Shown here piece by piece: positions 8,505 to 15,565 of a DNA stretch of 15,565 nucleotides (its first letter is position 1; every line of letters starts with the position of its first letter). The notes under the pieces are model-generated. The model was not told the DNA's origin. It saw only the letters and a list, made by a program, of their open reading frames with translations, and did no database searches. Both the position numbers and the translations under genes were made by a program. This DNA is from an uncultured Eubacteriales bacterium (GTDB lineage: Bacteria > Bacillota > Clostridia > TANB77 > CAG-508): the NCBI GenBank assembly GCA_902766085.1, contig CACXCH010000091.1:1-15565 (forward strand), given 5' to 3'.

Positions 8505-9659
8505 ATGAATAAAAATAGCATTATTTATGAAAATGAAAAAAATCAGACAGGTGTTACACTTATAACCATTGCTGTAGCTGTAGGAATAATATTGATTTTA
8601 GTAGGAGTAATAATTTATATTCTAATTAAAGATGAAAGTGCAACTACTATTGCTAAAAATAATATTACGGACAAAGATAAAGAAGCATATGATTTGTTAC
8701 AAAACACAATTCGAACTTCTGCTGAAGCAAGTGAAATATTAAAAAATCAGGACAGGAGTATAATTGAATTAAACCAGGATGAAGGTGATTCTACAGGTGA
8801 TGGTAAAATTACAATAGAAGATGACCTAAGAGGATTTTACGTCGACCTAGATGGTGATGGAAAGCTAAGCGATGAAAACGATGGAATTATTTTTGGTGAT
8901 CTGTTAACAGGAGGAAGCGGAATTTATTTTTGCAGAACTTGTGAGGATTATTATAATTTATCAAAAAAGTTTACAGAAGATGATAAAAAGTTTATTATTG
9001 GAAGCTATAAAAAAAATTGGTCATATACTATCCCCAAAAAAGAAAACGTTAATTTATATGAAATAATCAAAGATTGGAAGGGAAAAGTAAAAACTTTTAA
9101 TGGGCAATTTGGTACAAGAGGTATGATACAATTAAAAAACAAAATATCAGATGGAAATAGATTTTATGTAATGTCATTAAAAGACCTTGACAATAAAACA
9201 TTCAAATTGGACAATCAAAATATTACTAAAGATTTAAAAGAACTAACATCTACTGAATTTGGAAAAGGAGAAAGCAATACATCAGAAATAATAAAAGCAT
9301 ATACAAAAAATGATGAAAATAACATAAACACTAAGGAAGAAGCTGGGATACCACTCGAAAAAATACAAGAAAAGATGAATGATGGATGGTTTATTCCATC
9401 TAGAGATGAGTGGAACGCTTTTGGAGCATTTTTTAAAATTGGTAGTAATGAAAAATCAAATATAGGTAGAATCAACCCGGAATACTATTATTATACAGAT
9501 TTTTTCGACTATAATGAAAAATACAAACTAAATAGCTATTACTTGTCGTCATCATTAAATGCAGACACTGAAATATGGAGAGTTGACTTTGAACAATGCT
9601 ATTCATATTGTACTGATAATAATGATGCTTCTTATATACGATTATGCAAAACTTTTTAG
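8505..9659 (+). CDS. Prepilin-like surface protein with EF-hand-like loops and a DUF1566/FISUMP-like C-terminus
   Basis: The start is chosen at the ATG at 8505 (AAGAGG at 8491-8496, 8-base spacing) rather than 8475, giving 384 residues. Residues 1-42 look like a class III prepilin leader: a short polar N-terminus, Gly16, then VTLITIAVAVGIILILVGV, a single hydrophobic helix. A prepilin peptidase would be expected to cut after Gly16. The Glu usually at +5 of mature type IV pilins is Thr here, as in many clostridial GITLIALV-type proteins. Two calcium-loop-like motifs follow, DSTGDGKITIED (95-106) and DLDGDGKLSDEN (114-125). A CxxC (143-146) follows, then a long polar middle. Residues 293-384 (GWFIPSRDEW, YYLSSS, WRVDF, YIRLCKTF) resemble the DUF1566/FISUMP carbohydrate-associated fold. 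An extracellular or pseudopilus role is inferred; no pilus assembly gene is nearby. Confidence 0.75.
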   Translation: MNKNSIIYENEKNQTGVTLITIAVAVGIILILVGVIIYILIKDESATTIAKNNITDKDKEAYDLLQNTIRTSAEASEILKNQDRSIIELNQDEGDSTGDGKITIEDDLRGFYVDLDGDGKLSDENDGIIFGDLLTGGSGIYFCRTCEDYYNLSKKFTEDDKKFIIGSYKKNWSYTIPKKENVNLYEIIKDWKGKVKTFNGQFGTRGMIQLKNKISDGNRFYVMSLKDLDNKTFKLDNQNITKDLKELTSTEFGKGESNTSEIIKAYTKNDENNINTKEEAGIPLEKIQEKMNDGWFIPSRDEWNAFGAFFKIGSNEKSNIGRINPEYYYYTDFFDYNEKYKLNSYYLSSSLNADTEIWRVDFEQCYSYCTDNNDASYIRLCKTF

Positions 9660-9707
9660 TAAATTTATTTAAAAAATTTCTAAAGTATATTAATTAGCAT
9701 TCATTTT

Positions 9708-9738
9708 TTGAACTATATTAACTAACATTTTTTATACC
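9708..9738 (+). promoter_or_regulatory. Weak promoter candidate before the Asn-rich protein gene
   Basis: TTGAAC (9708-9713) is a good -35 box. The best -10 candidates are TTTATA (9731-9736, 17-base spacer) and TATACC (9733-9738, 19-base spacer), both imperfect. If used, transcription would begin near 9743, inside the left arm of the following hairpin. The resulting mRNA could not form the full stem. Confidence 0.3.
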
Positions 9739-9773
9739 TTCTTGCATATAATTAATGCAGGAGGTATTTTTTT
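9734..9773 (+). terminator. Intrinsic terminator-like hairpin that contains the next gene's ribosome site
   Basis: The left arm 9734-9747 (ATACCTTCTTGCAT) pairs with the right arm 9755-9767 (ATGCAGGAGGTAT) around a 7-base loop. This gives about 13 pairs with one bulge and one G-U pair, followed by seven T (9767-9773). That is a standard intrinsic terminator for the prepilin-like gene. The right arm holds AGGAGGT (9759-9765), placed 8 bases before the ATG at 9774. The Shine-Dalgarno site of the next gene is therefore fully within the stem and the U tract serves as its spacer. Confidence 0.8.
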
Positions 9774-10943
9774 ATGTATAATAATGAATATTTCAAAGAG
9801 ATAATGGGTAATCAATATAAAGAAAGCGATTTATATGCAAATACATACAATAAAAACAATAAAAATTTTGTAGTAATCACTCCAGATGATAGAGTCCCTA
9901 GCTATGAAAATGTAAATTTTGGAGACTTAAACTCACAGCTAGATGATAATGACGAAAAAACTTTATTCGCAAATAATAGATTGAATCAAAAGTATGCTTT
10001 GAAAAATATAAATGAAAATATGGCAAGTAATGATGAGATAAGAAACGCAATGAATATGGCAAGCAAAAATGAGATAAAAAATACAAATGAGAATACGGCA
10101 AGAAAAAATGAAATAAAAAATAGTACAGAAGAAGCCATGGATATAAATAAGTTTTCTTCAAACAATGGCAAAACTGATCTAATAAGTGAGAAAAACAAAC
10201 TAGTGGCAAATTTAAAAACAGACACAGGAAAAGTTAACTCAGAATTAAAAAATGCAGAAAATGACATCAACAAAGATATAAAAAAGGTAAGTAATAATAT
10301 TAGAGACGTTGGAGAACAACTAAAGGACGATGTAAAAAAAGCATCGAGCAATATTATGGAAGATATTGACAAATATTACCCAGAAATTTATAAGATTATT
10401 AACCCAATGATAGAAGCAGCATTAAGCAAAAATGGAAAAAACGATATAACTAATGAAGTTTTAGAAAAAATTGTGAATGAGATTTATTATGCGATTGATG
10501 GGTATGATGGAAATAAAAGTATGTTGGTTTCAAAGAATCAAAACAGCTCAATTTTATATGATTTAATTAAAATAATATTATTAGATAAATTGATACACAA
10601 AATTGGTGACAACAACAGGAATAGTAATAAGCAATCTAATAATAGCCAAGCAAATAATGGCCCAACAATTGATAACCAAGCAAATAATATTCATAATACT
10701 CAAATGGATAATATTCGATCAATTAATCTACAAGCAAATAATAATCAGCCTAATAGTAATCAAATAATTAATAGTCAAGAGAATAATATTCAATCAACTA
10801 ATTTACAAGCAAATAATAACCAACCTAATAGTAATCAAGTAATTAATAGTAAGGAAGATAATATACAAATCAGTGATATGCCAAAGACAAATATTAACAA
10901 AAAAATTTCTTATCTTGAAATTCCATTCCCAGAGGATGCATAA
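9774..10943 (+). CDS. Asn-rich repeat protein of unknown function, 389 residues
   Basis: I do not recognise a characterised family. The ATG at 9774 has a strong AGGAGGT site with 8-base spacing. There is no signal peptide or membrane anchor. Regions: an N-terminal segment rich in Tyr/Asn/Asp (1-75); three degenerate 12-13-residue repeats of the form MASKNEIKN (80-116); a Lys/Asp/Glu helical stretch (about 135-200), probably coiled coil; a compact helical unit (201-242) with YYPEIYKIINPMIEAAL and ITNEVLEKIVNEIYYAI, the most domain-like part; a hydrophobic helix (260-277, LYDLIKIILLDKL); and an Asn/Gln-rich tail (279-375) with two 25-residue tandem repeats. It ends in the motif SYLEIPFPEDA. Conserved ends with a variable low-complexity tail suggest a scaffold or adaptor, but that is only inference. 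ytvI begins 51 bases downstream, so the two may be co-transcribed. Confidence 0.8.
   Translation: MYNNEYFKEIMGNQYKESDLYANTYNKNNKNFVVITPDDRVPSYENVNFGDLNSQLDDNDEKTLFANNRLNQKYALKNINENMASNDEIRNAMNMASKNEIKNTNENTARKNEIKNSTEEAMDINKFSSNNGKTDLISEKNKLVANLKTDTGKVNSELKNAENDINKDIKKVSNNIRDVGEQLKDDVKKASSNIMEDIDKYYPEIYKIINPMIEAALSKNGKNDITNEVLEKIVNEIYYAIDGYDGNKSMLVSKNQNSSILYDLIKIILLDKLIHKIGDNNRNSNKQSNNSQANNGPTIDNQANNIHNTQMDNIRSINLQANNNQPNSNQIINSQENNIQSTNLQANNNQPNSNQVINSKEDNIQISDMPKTNINKKISYLEIPFPEDA
10011..10121 (+). repeat. Three degenerate tandem repeats in coding sequence
   Basis: Units at 10011-10046, 10047-10082 and 10083-10121 (36, 36 and 39 bases) encode NENMASNDEIRN, AMNMASKNEIKN and TNENTARKNEIKN. 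All stay in frame within the Asn-rich protein gene. Confidence 0.8.
10719..10868 (+). repeat. Two 75-base tandem repeats in the Asn-rich tail
   Basis: Units 10719-10793 and 10794-10868 each encode 25 residues with the core NLQANNNQPNSNQ. They differ at four residues (Ile/Thr, Ile/Val, Gln/Lys, Asn/Asp). The exact multiple of three suggests in-frame duplication. Looser QANN copies precede them from about 10640. Confidence 0.88.
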
Positions 10944-10994
10944 AACAAAAAATAGTGCATATAATAAAAATAGCTAAAACGAAGGAGCCTGAAG

Positions 10995-12092
10995 ATGGTT
11001 ACAGATTTGAATTATTGGAGCAAAGTTTTAAAACGTATTTTTAATTTTGCTTTAACCCTATTGCTTCTATTTATATTATTGAAGTTATCTGTATTTTATC
11101 TACCATTTTTAATTGCCTTTGTTTTAGCTCTTTTAATTGAACCTCTTATAAAGCTAATAATGAAAAGCTTCAAATGGACAAGAAGAGCAAGCTCAATTTT
11201 TGTGATAGCTATTTCAATATTATTAATGTTCTTAATTATTGGATGGGGAACATCAACACTATTTAAAGAAGCGGATAAGTTATTATCTGGGTCTGATGAA
11301 TATTTTGATAAAACAAAAAGCTTATTTAATAATCTAACAAATAATGAGAAGCTATTGCAAAATCTTCCAGAGGAAATGCGTACATCAATTGAAAATTCGG
11401 AAGATGACTTGATTAAAACATTCACTAACTGGATAACAAACACTTTGAACCAAATAAAAGGATTTTTAACTAAGATACCTAATTTACTATTTATGTTTTT
11501 CTTTGCACTAATGGCACTTTATTTTATGTGTACTGATAAAATCTATATGATTGATCAAATGGAACACCATTTGCCTGACTCGTGGATGAAAAAACTAACA
11601 AAATATATAAGAGAGATATCAAAATCAATTGGCAATTATTTAAGAGCAGAATTTACTCTAATTTTTATATCGTTTATGATTTGCCTAATTGGACTATCAC
11701 TATTTAAATTAGTAGGTCTAAATGTTCAGTTTCCATTTTTAACTGCATTAGGAATAGCATTTGTTGATGCACTTCCAATACTTGGCTCAAGTGCAGTAAT
11801 GATTCCTTGGGCAGTGGTTGAAGCTCTAAATGGAGACATTATTTTAGGAGTTGCAATAATAATTTTGCTTGGAATAATGGGAATAGTTAGAAACGTACTT
11901 GAACCTAAAATGGTAAGTAAACATATTGGAATTCATCCAGTATTTACACTAATTGCAATGTATACAGGATACAAAATAGTTGGAGTGTTTGGAATGATTT
12001 TAGGTCCAATATTACTAATTATATTAAAGGAACTTTATAGTCCAATGATTGAAAAAGGAGTATTTAGAAGTTTATTTGATGATAACGCTTAA
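10995..12092 (+). CDS. ytvI: AI-2E family transporter, YtvI-like sporulation membrane protein
   Basis: This 365-residue polytopic membrane protein belongs to the AI-2E (PerM) family. About seven to eight hydrophobic segments are visible, at roughly 13-33, 35-56, 67-88, 160-178, 219-245, 248-275, 281-298 and 313-345. A soluble loop at about 90-158 separates the third and fourth, as is usual for the family. Signature stretches are DALPILGSSAVMIPWA (258-273), RNVLEPKMVSKHIGIHP (299-315) and the Gly-rich VFGMILGP (331-338). These match the YtvI branch best, which is associated with sporulation in Bacillus and Clostridia; the transported substrate is not established. The start has AAGGAG at 10982-10987 with 7-base spacing. 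A TATAAT at 10960-10965 could be a -10 box but lacks a good -35 partner. The gene converges on the minus-strand gene with an 8-base gap and no visible terminator. Confidence 0.88.
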   Translation: MVTDLNYWSKVLKRIFNFALTLLLLFILLKLSVFYLPFLIAFVLALLIEPLIKLIMKSFKWTRRASSIFVIAISILLMFLIIGWGTSTLFKEADKLLSGSDEYFDKTKSLFNNLTNNEKLLQNLPEEMRTSIENSEDDLIKTFTNWITNTLNQIKGFLTKIPNLLFMFFFALMALYFMCTDKIYMIDQMEHHLPDSWMKKLTKYIREISKSIGNYLRAEFTLIFISFMICLIGLSLFKLVGLNVQFPFLTALGIAFVDALPILGSSAVMIPWAVVEALNGDIILGVAIIILLGIMGIVRNVLEPKMVSKHIGIHPVFTLIAMYTGYKIVGVFGMILGPILLIILKELYSPMIEKGVFRSLFDDNA

Positions 12093-12100
12093 ATTGTATT

Positions 12101-12610
12101 TTAATCAGAAGGTGAGCTTACAAACTCATCTTCAGGTACTGCAATTTTTGAACATTTATCAATATGTAATATAGGAATATCTCCATGATAATTACCTTTT
12201 TCAATCGTACCTTCACATTCAACCCAAACGTTATCGTTTAAACTTTTAGCATTATCATAATTTGCAAGAAGGCCAACTACAACAGCAGTGCTGTTTTTCA
12301 TATCAAGCATTGTTCTAGCAATAACTATTTCATCATCAGAAAAATCAGGCATTCTATATACATATCCAGAGATTTTTATCTTTTTGCCAACATACTTATC
12401 TATATTTTCATGGCAATCTTTCAAAAAATTTGTGTAATTGTTAGATTTTATTTCTAATGTAGAACTACTATTTACACTAGATTTAGTTTTTACTTTATCA
12501 GCAATTTTTGAGATACTCAAAAAAAGAGATAAAGCAATCAAAATAACAATTACACAACAAATAATCTTAAAACAGAAATTTTTATTTACTTTTACATTAA
12601 ATACAAACAT
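12101..12610 (-). CDS. Membrane-anchored OB-like protein resembling the YcgQ/TIGR03943 C-terminal domain
   Basis: The 169-residue protein has one N-terminal membrane helix (about 13-33) and no lipobox, then a Ser-rich linker (40-58), then a compact domain (59-158). The domain contains YTNFLKDCHENIDKYVGK (59-76), ISGYVYRMPDFSDDE (80-94), IVIART (95-100), VGLLA (112-116), WVECEGTIEK (129-138) and IPILHIDKCSKI (145-156). As I recall the family, this order of motifs matches the C-terminal part of YcgQ (DUF1980/TIGR03943), the partner of a YcgR-type permease. Here the domain stands alone, without the two-helix N-terminal half. The family's Cys-Cys-Ala-Asp-Ala-like stretch is replaced by MLDMKNSTAV at 101-110. 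No YcgR gene is in the window. The start is ATG at 12608-12610 with GGAGGA (12618-12623) upstream. The gene lies 70 bases downstream of the glycosyltransferase on the same strand. Confidence 0.72.
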   Translation of the reverse strand: MFVFNVKVNKNFCFKIICCVIVILIALSLFLSISKIADKVKTKSSVNSSSTLEIKSNNYTNFLKDCHENIDKYVGKKIKISGYVYRMPDFSDDEIVIARTMLDMKNSTAVVVGLLANYDNAKSLNDNVWVECEGTIEKGNYHGDIPILHIDKCSKIAVPEDEFVSSPSD

Positions 12611-12663
12611 TTTTACATCCTCCTGTAAATAATATTAACTAATGTTTGTACTTTATGTAAAAA
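12602..12663 (-). promoter_or_regulatory. Nested inverted repeats over the start of the OB-like gene
   Basis: TACAAACATT (12602-12611) and AATGTTTGTA (12641-12650) form a perfect 10-bp inverted repeat that includes the start codon at 12608-12610. Inside it, TTTACA (12612-12617) and TGTAAA (12624-12629) form a 6-bp stem whose 6-base loop is exactly the Shine-Dalgarno core. A third pair, TTTTTACAT (12610-12618) and ATGTAAAAA (12655-12663), is mutually exclusive with both. In mRNA the first stem would close off translation start. As DNA the same repeats could be an operator. Confidence 0.5.
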
Positions 12664-12691
12664 TATTACTAGTTTATTTATTAGTTTACAA
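12663..12691 (-). promoter_or_regulatory. Possible promoter for the OB-like gene
   Basis: On the minus strand, TTGTAA (12686-12691), a 17-base spacer and TAATAT (12663-12668) form a moderate match that overlaps the end of the glycosyltransferase gene. A transcript would begin near 12656, just upstream of the distal arm of the inverted repeat. Confidence 0.4.
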
Positions 12692-14315
12692 CTTTTTTTT
12701 CATTTATTTTATCCGTTAAACTAAAGAATATAGACAAAATAATGAAAATCAAAAAGGTATAATTACTTACTATATATGTTTCACCAAATAAATACATAGT
12801 AGAAACTGCTATGACCATAGAAATTGTAATATTCATTATTGTTGACAATTGTAAATGGTCTTTTTCAATATCAAAAAATGGTATACATACAAGAATCCAA
12901 GTATAATACCAAGACCTGATACTTGTCAATGCTAATAATATAAATGAAATTACAAGGAACATATAAATATTCATTTTTGTTGACTCTTGAATTTTTTCAT
13001 TTTTCTTTTTTTCTTTTATATAAATCCTAGCTATAGAGTAGAAATATATAATTAAGAAAACAACTTTTCCAATTTTACTAATAACTTTAAGCATTTCAAA
13101 ATTATAGTTTGAAAGTGTCAATATCCATAAGTAAAACGATGTACTATACAAAGAAGCCTGTGTTAAAAATGAAGTCATATTTTTTACATTCCCAGAAACT
13201 AAAAATGTTACACCTATAAATATAGTAGCTGATTCTAATATATAAAGGAAAATTTTTTTATTTGATTTTTCTTCGTTTAGCAAATAAGGCAAAAACATAA
13301 ATGGAAAGTATTTTATTAATGCTCCAAAAGTAATTGCCAAAATAGATTGATTTATTCTGTGAGTTTTCTTTAAATAAAAAGCAAGTAATATAGAAAGAAT
13401 TAACAAAATATCATTATGGCAATTTATTAGTAAATCAATTATTACTAACGGATTTAGGGCATATATAATTGTGTTTATAAGAGCTTTATTTATCTGCGCT
13501 GGAGAATACAAACTAAAAATTTCTCTAAGCTTGAATTTATTATTTGAATTTTTTAATTCTTTTTGATGTATTAATGATAACTTAAATATTAAATAGCAAT
13601 TCAAAAGGTGAGAGGCTATACTTAAAAACTTAAAGAATAATAGGAACAACAAGTTAAAATTAGTTGGAATACAGGCTAATATTTTGCATATAATGAGCCA
13701 AATCCCACAATATGCATAAGTTGCAGAATATTTATAACAATTTGCAAGTACCGGATCATTAGGGTAAAGTTTACGAGCTTCGTCCAAAGTAACATTATAA
13801 GGATTTATTTTGTATATAGAGCTCATCCTTCCGGTAGCAATGTAATAATAAACATCACCACTATTATTAGGTAAAATAAAAATGGTAATAGCTGAAACAA
13901 TCAATATCAAGGAAACAACGAACTTAATGTTTGAATGTATAATATCATTATCTTCTTTCAATAGTGCAACATTTTGCTCTTGCCTTGAATGAGAATTTTT
14001 TAACTTTTTATTTATAGAATTATTCTTGTCACTTTTAGTAGCATTGTTGCTTATTTCACTATTAATTTTAAAATCTTTTCTTAATAATGAAATTATTTTT
14101 ATATAAGGCACAATCAAAAGCACTATAAATAAACTATAAAATAGCCCATTAATCAACAAAATATTACTATCGTGAGAATCTATATTCAAAAAATTATATA
14201 ACATATCTGCACCATAAAAAAGCATATTTGATTGAAACATTGCAATAATGCTTATTATCATGAATATTGTTAAACCTAAAATTAAAAAAGAAGCAAAAAT
14301 TTTTTTTGTTTTCAT
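12681..14315 (-). CDS. GT-C-type membrane glycosyltransferase (GT87/polyprenyl-phosphate sugar user-like)
   Basis: The 544-residue protein has about a dozen hydrophobic segments. It shows the layout of GT-C glycosyltransferases, which take sugars from polyprenyl-phosphate carriers on the outer face of the membrane. Key stretch: NNSGDVYYYIATGR (150-163) with a likely catalytic Asp154 in the first external loop, followed by YKINPYNV (168-175). This resembles the D-x-x-Y/F...NPY pattern of mannosyltransferase-like GT87 proteins. A second typical stretch is LNPLVIIDLLINCHNDILL (287-305). Two helices precede a hydrophilic Asn/Lys-rich insert (about 82-128) before the GT-C core, which is longer than I expect for a minimal GT87. 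Donor and acceptor cannot be told from sequence. The start has GAGGAGGA just upstream (14321-14328). It is probably the first gene of a two-gene unit with the OB-like gene and is divergent from secA. Confidence 0.78.
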   Translation of the reverse strand: MKTKKIFASFLILGLTIFMIISIIAMFQSNMLFYGADMLYNFLNIDSHDSNILLINGLFYSLFIVLLIVPYIKIISLLRKDFKINSEISNNATKSDKNNSINKKLKNSHSRQEQNVALLKEDNDIIHSNIKFVVSLILIVSAITIFILPNNSGDVYYYIATGRMSSIYKINPYNVTLDEARKLYPNDPVLANCYKYSATYAYCGIWLIICKILACIPTNFNLLFLLFFKFLSIASHLLNCYLIFKLSLIHQKELKNSNNKFKLREIFSLYSPAQINKALINTIIYALNPLVIIDLLINCHNDILLILSILLAFYLKKTHRINQSILAITFGALIKYFPFMFLPYLLNEEKSNKKIFLYILESATIFIGVTFLVSGNVKNMTSFLTQASLYSTSFYLWILTLSNYNFEMLKVISKIGKVVFLIIYFYSIARIYIKEKKKNEKIQESTKMNIYMFLVISFILLALTSIRSWYYTWILVCIPFFDIEKDHLQLSTIMNITISMVIAVSTMYLFGETYIVSNYTFLIFIILSIFFSLTDKINEKKVVN

Positions 14316-14371
14316 AAAAATCCTCCTCTAAACTTTTATGTTTAATAGAATAAAAAGAATTTAATAAAGTT

Positions 14372-14400
14372 ATTATATATTAAAAAAATATGTTTGGGAA
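14372..14400 (-). promoter_or_regulatory. Promoter for the glycosyltransferase gene
   Basis: Minus-strand TTCCCA (14395-14400), a 17-base spacer and a perfect TATAAT (14372-14377) stand 56 bases before the ATG. The intergenic region with secA is 186 bases, and the two promoters face away from each other. Confidence 0.6.
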
Positions 14401-14429
14401 GTTTTTTATTAAAAAAGATTGCTAAAATA

Positions 14430-14458
14430 TTGCAAAATATGAAATTAAATGATATAGT
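14430..14458 (+). promoter_or_regulatory. Promoter for secA
   Basis: TTGCAA (14430-14435), a 17-base spacer and TATAGT (14453-14458) give a strong sigma-A match, with a transcript start near 14465 and about 37 bases of leader before the ATG at 14502. Confidence 0.7.
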
Positions 14459-14501
14459 TTAATGGAATTTTTATGAATGCAAAAAGAAAAGAGGAAGATA
14501 T

Positions 14502-15565
14502 ATGAGTTTATTTAAATCGTACAGTGAAAAAGAAGTAAAAAGGGTTATGCCAATTGTCAAGAAGATTAATAGCTTTGAACCAGAGCTTGAAAAATTAAGT
14601 GATGATGAATTAAAGGCAAAGACACCTTATTTTAAGAAACTATTGTCAGAAGGAAAAACATTGGATGATATCTTACCAGAAGCTTTTGCCGTTGTTAGGG
14701 AAGCCTCAAAAAGAGTTTTAGGAATGAGACATTTTGATGTTCAGTTAATTGGTGGAATTATTTTACACCAAGGAAGAATAGCTGAAATGAAAACTGGTGA
14801 AGGTAAAACTTTGGTTGCAACTTTACCGGCATACTTAAATGCTCTTGAAGGAGAAGGAGTTCATGTAATCACTGTTAACGACTATCTAGCAAAAAGAGAC
14901 AGTGAATGGATGGGAAAAGTTTATACATTTTTAGGCCTTACAGTAGGACTAGTTATAAGTGGAATGAAACCAAGCGAAAAGCAAAAGGCTTATAACTGTG
15001 ATATTACTTATGGAACAAATAATGAATTTGGATTTGATTATTTAAGAGATAATATGGTTGTATACAAGAATCAATTAGTACAAAGAAAATTACATTATGC
15101 AATAATTGATGAAATTGATAGTATTTTAATTGATGAAGCACGTACTCCACTTATTATTTCAGGTAGAGCTAATGAAGCATCTGACATATATGTAAAAGCT
15201 GATAGATTTGTTAGTAAACTAGAATCAAAAACAATCGTTGAAGAGGATGTTAAAGACTTAAACCAAGAGGAAGACAATGAAAAATACGACTACATTGTTG
15301 ACCTAAAGGCAAAATCAGCATCATTAACTCAAAAGGGTATAGCAAAAGCTGAAAAGGAATTTAACCTAGAAAACTTTAACGACCTAGAAAATTCTGAACT
15401 TGTTCACGCAGTTAATCAAGCACTTCGTGCTCATGGTGTTATGAAAAAAGATGTTGATTACATTGTAAAAAATGGTGAGGTTTTAATTGTTGATGAATTT
15501 ACAGGACGTATTATGTATGGAAGAAGATACAATAATGGATTACATCAAGCAATTGAAGCAAAAGA
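14502..15565 (+). CDS. secA: Protein translocase ATPase SecA, 3'-truncated by the window edge
   Basis: SecA is the ATPase that drives preproteins through SecYEG. The frame is open from the ATG at 14502 to the last base, giving 354 complete codons of a protein usually 800-950 residues long. AGAGGA at 14490-14495 sits 6 bases before the ATG. Visible motifs: the N-terminal SecYEG/lipid-contact helix [14 protein letters not shown]; Walker A MKTGEGKT at 96-103 in nucleotide-binding domain 1; [10 protein letters not shown] (124-133); [15 protein letters not shown] (170-184); Walker [18 protein letters not shown] (201-217); the start of the preprotein cross-linking domain (from about 222); and VDEFTGR near the end of the visible part. 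These fit the housekeeping SecA1 rather than accessory SecA2. The C-terminal half lies outside the window. Confidence 0.97.
   Translation, partial: MSLFKSYSEKEVKRVMPIVKKINSFEPELEKLSDDELKAKTPYFKKLLSEGKTLDDILPEAFAVVREASKRVLGMRHFDVQLIGGIILHQGRIAEMKTGEGKTLVATLPAYLNALEGEGVHVITVNDYLAKRDSEWMGKVYTFLGLTVGLVISGMKPSEKQKAYNCDITYGTNNEFGFDYLRDNMVVYKNQLVQRKLHYAIIDEIDSILIDEARTPLIISGRANEASDIYVKADRFVSKLESKTIVEEDVKDLNQEEDNEKYDYIVDLKAKSASLTQKGIAKAEKEFNLENFNDLENSELVHAVNQALRAHGVMKKDVDYIVKNGEVLIVDEFTGRIMYGRRYNNGLHQAIEAK

Noticed and set aside
10640..10868. Repeats in the Asn-rich tail considered as a CRISPR-like or non-coding array
   Set aside because: Units are in frame, contiguous without spacers, and continue the protein's low-complexity tail.
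12085..12125. Possible shared terminator between the convergent ytvI and OB-like genes
   Set aside because: Only a 4-bp TGAG/CTCA pairing is present, with no T run on either strand.
12438..12632. Plus-strand 64-codon frame opposite the OB-like gene
   Set aside because: It lies antisense to a better-supported gene, with hydrophobic low-complexity content mirroring the membrane helix and no ribosome site of note.
9715..12642. Shared 11-mer ATATTAACTAA at 9715-9725 and 12632-12642
   Set aside because: It occurs in opposite transcriptional orientation at two AT-rich leaders; chance is likely in DNA of this composition.

Overview
The window is AT-rich (roughly 30% GC by eye), uses the standard code with TGA as stop, and has Shine-Dalgarno sites of the AGGAG type and sigma-A-like promoters. 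Together with SecA, RNase Y, UvrA/UvrB and a YtvI-type AI-2E membrane protein (a family linked to sporulation), this points to a low-GC Firmicute. It is most likely one of the uncultured gut-type Clostridia; that assignment is inference. No tRNA, rRNA, CRISPR array, insertion sequence, phage gene or attachment site is visible. No stretch longer than 300 bases lacks a gene.

Layout from the left. (1) The 3' part of rny (RNase Y) ends at a clean intrinsic terminator. (2) A 383-residue acidic cytoplasmic protein of unknown function follows, behind a near-consensus promoter. (3) uvrB and uvrA come next on the same strand, separated by 167 bases that hold an odd GC-rich patch; uvrC is not adjacent. 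(4) A divergent CMP-kinase-like P-loop protein follows. (5) Then a prepilin-like surface protein with EF-hand-like loops and a DUF1566/FISUMP-like end. Its promoter overlaps the stop codon of the kinase-like gene. (6) Next is an Asn-rich repeat protein whose ribosome site lies inside a terminator-like hairpin, and (7) a YtvI-like AI-2E permease. (8) Two minus-strand genes converge on ytvI: a GT-C-type membrane glycosyltransferase and, downstream of it, a small membrane-anchored protein resembling the C-terminal domain of YcgQ/TIGR03943. The leader of the latter has nested inverted repeats covering the start codon. (9) secA begins on the plus strand from a promoter divergent from that of the glycosyltransferase and runs off the window.

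Functionally this is a housekeeping backbone (mRNA decay, nucleotide excision repair, protein export) with envelope or surface genes between uvrA and secA. UvrA and UvrB form the damage-recognition complex. The prepilin-like protein would need Sec export. The glycosyltransferase and the OB-like protein may be co-transcribed.

I did not find a clear new multi-gene system. The observations most worth following are the fused terminator and ribosome site at 9734-9773, the inverted-repeat leader at 12602-12663, the composite prepilin-like protein, and the stand-alone YcgQ-C-like protein that lacks the family's Cys pair.
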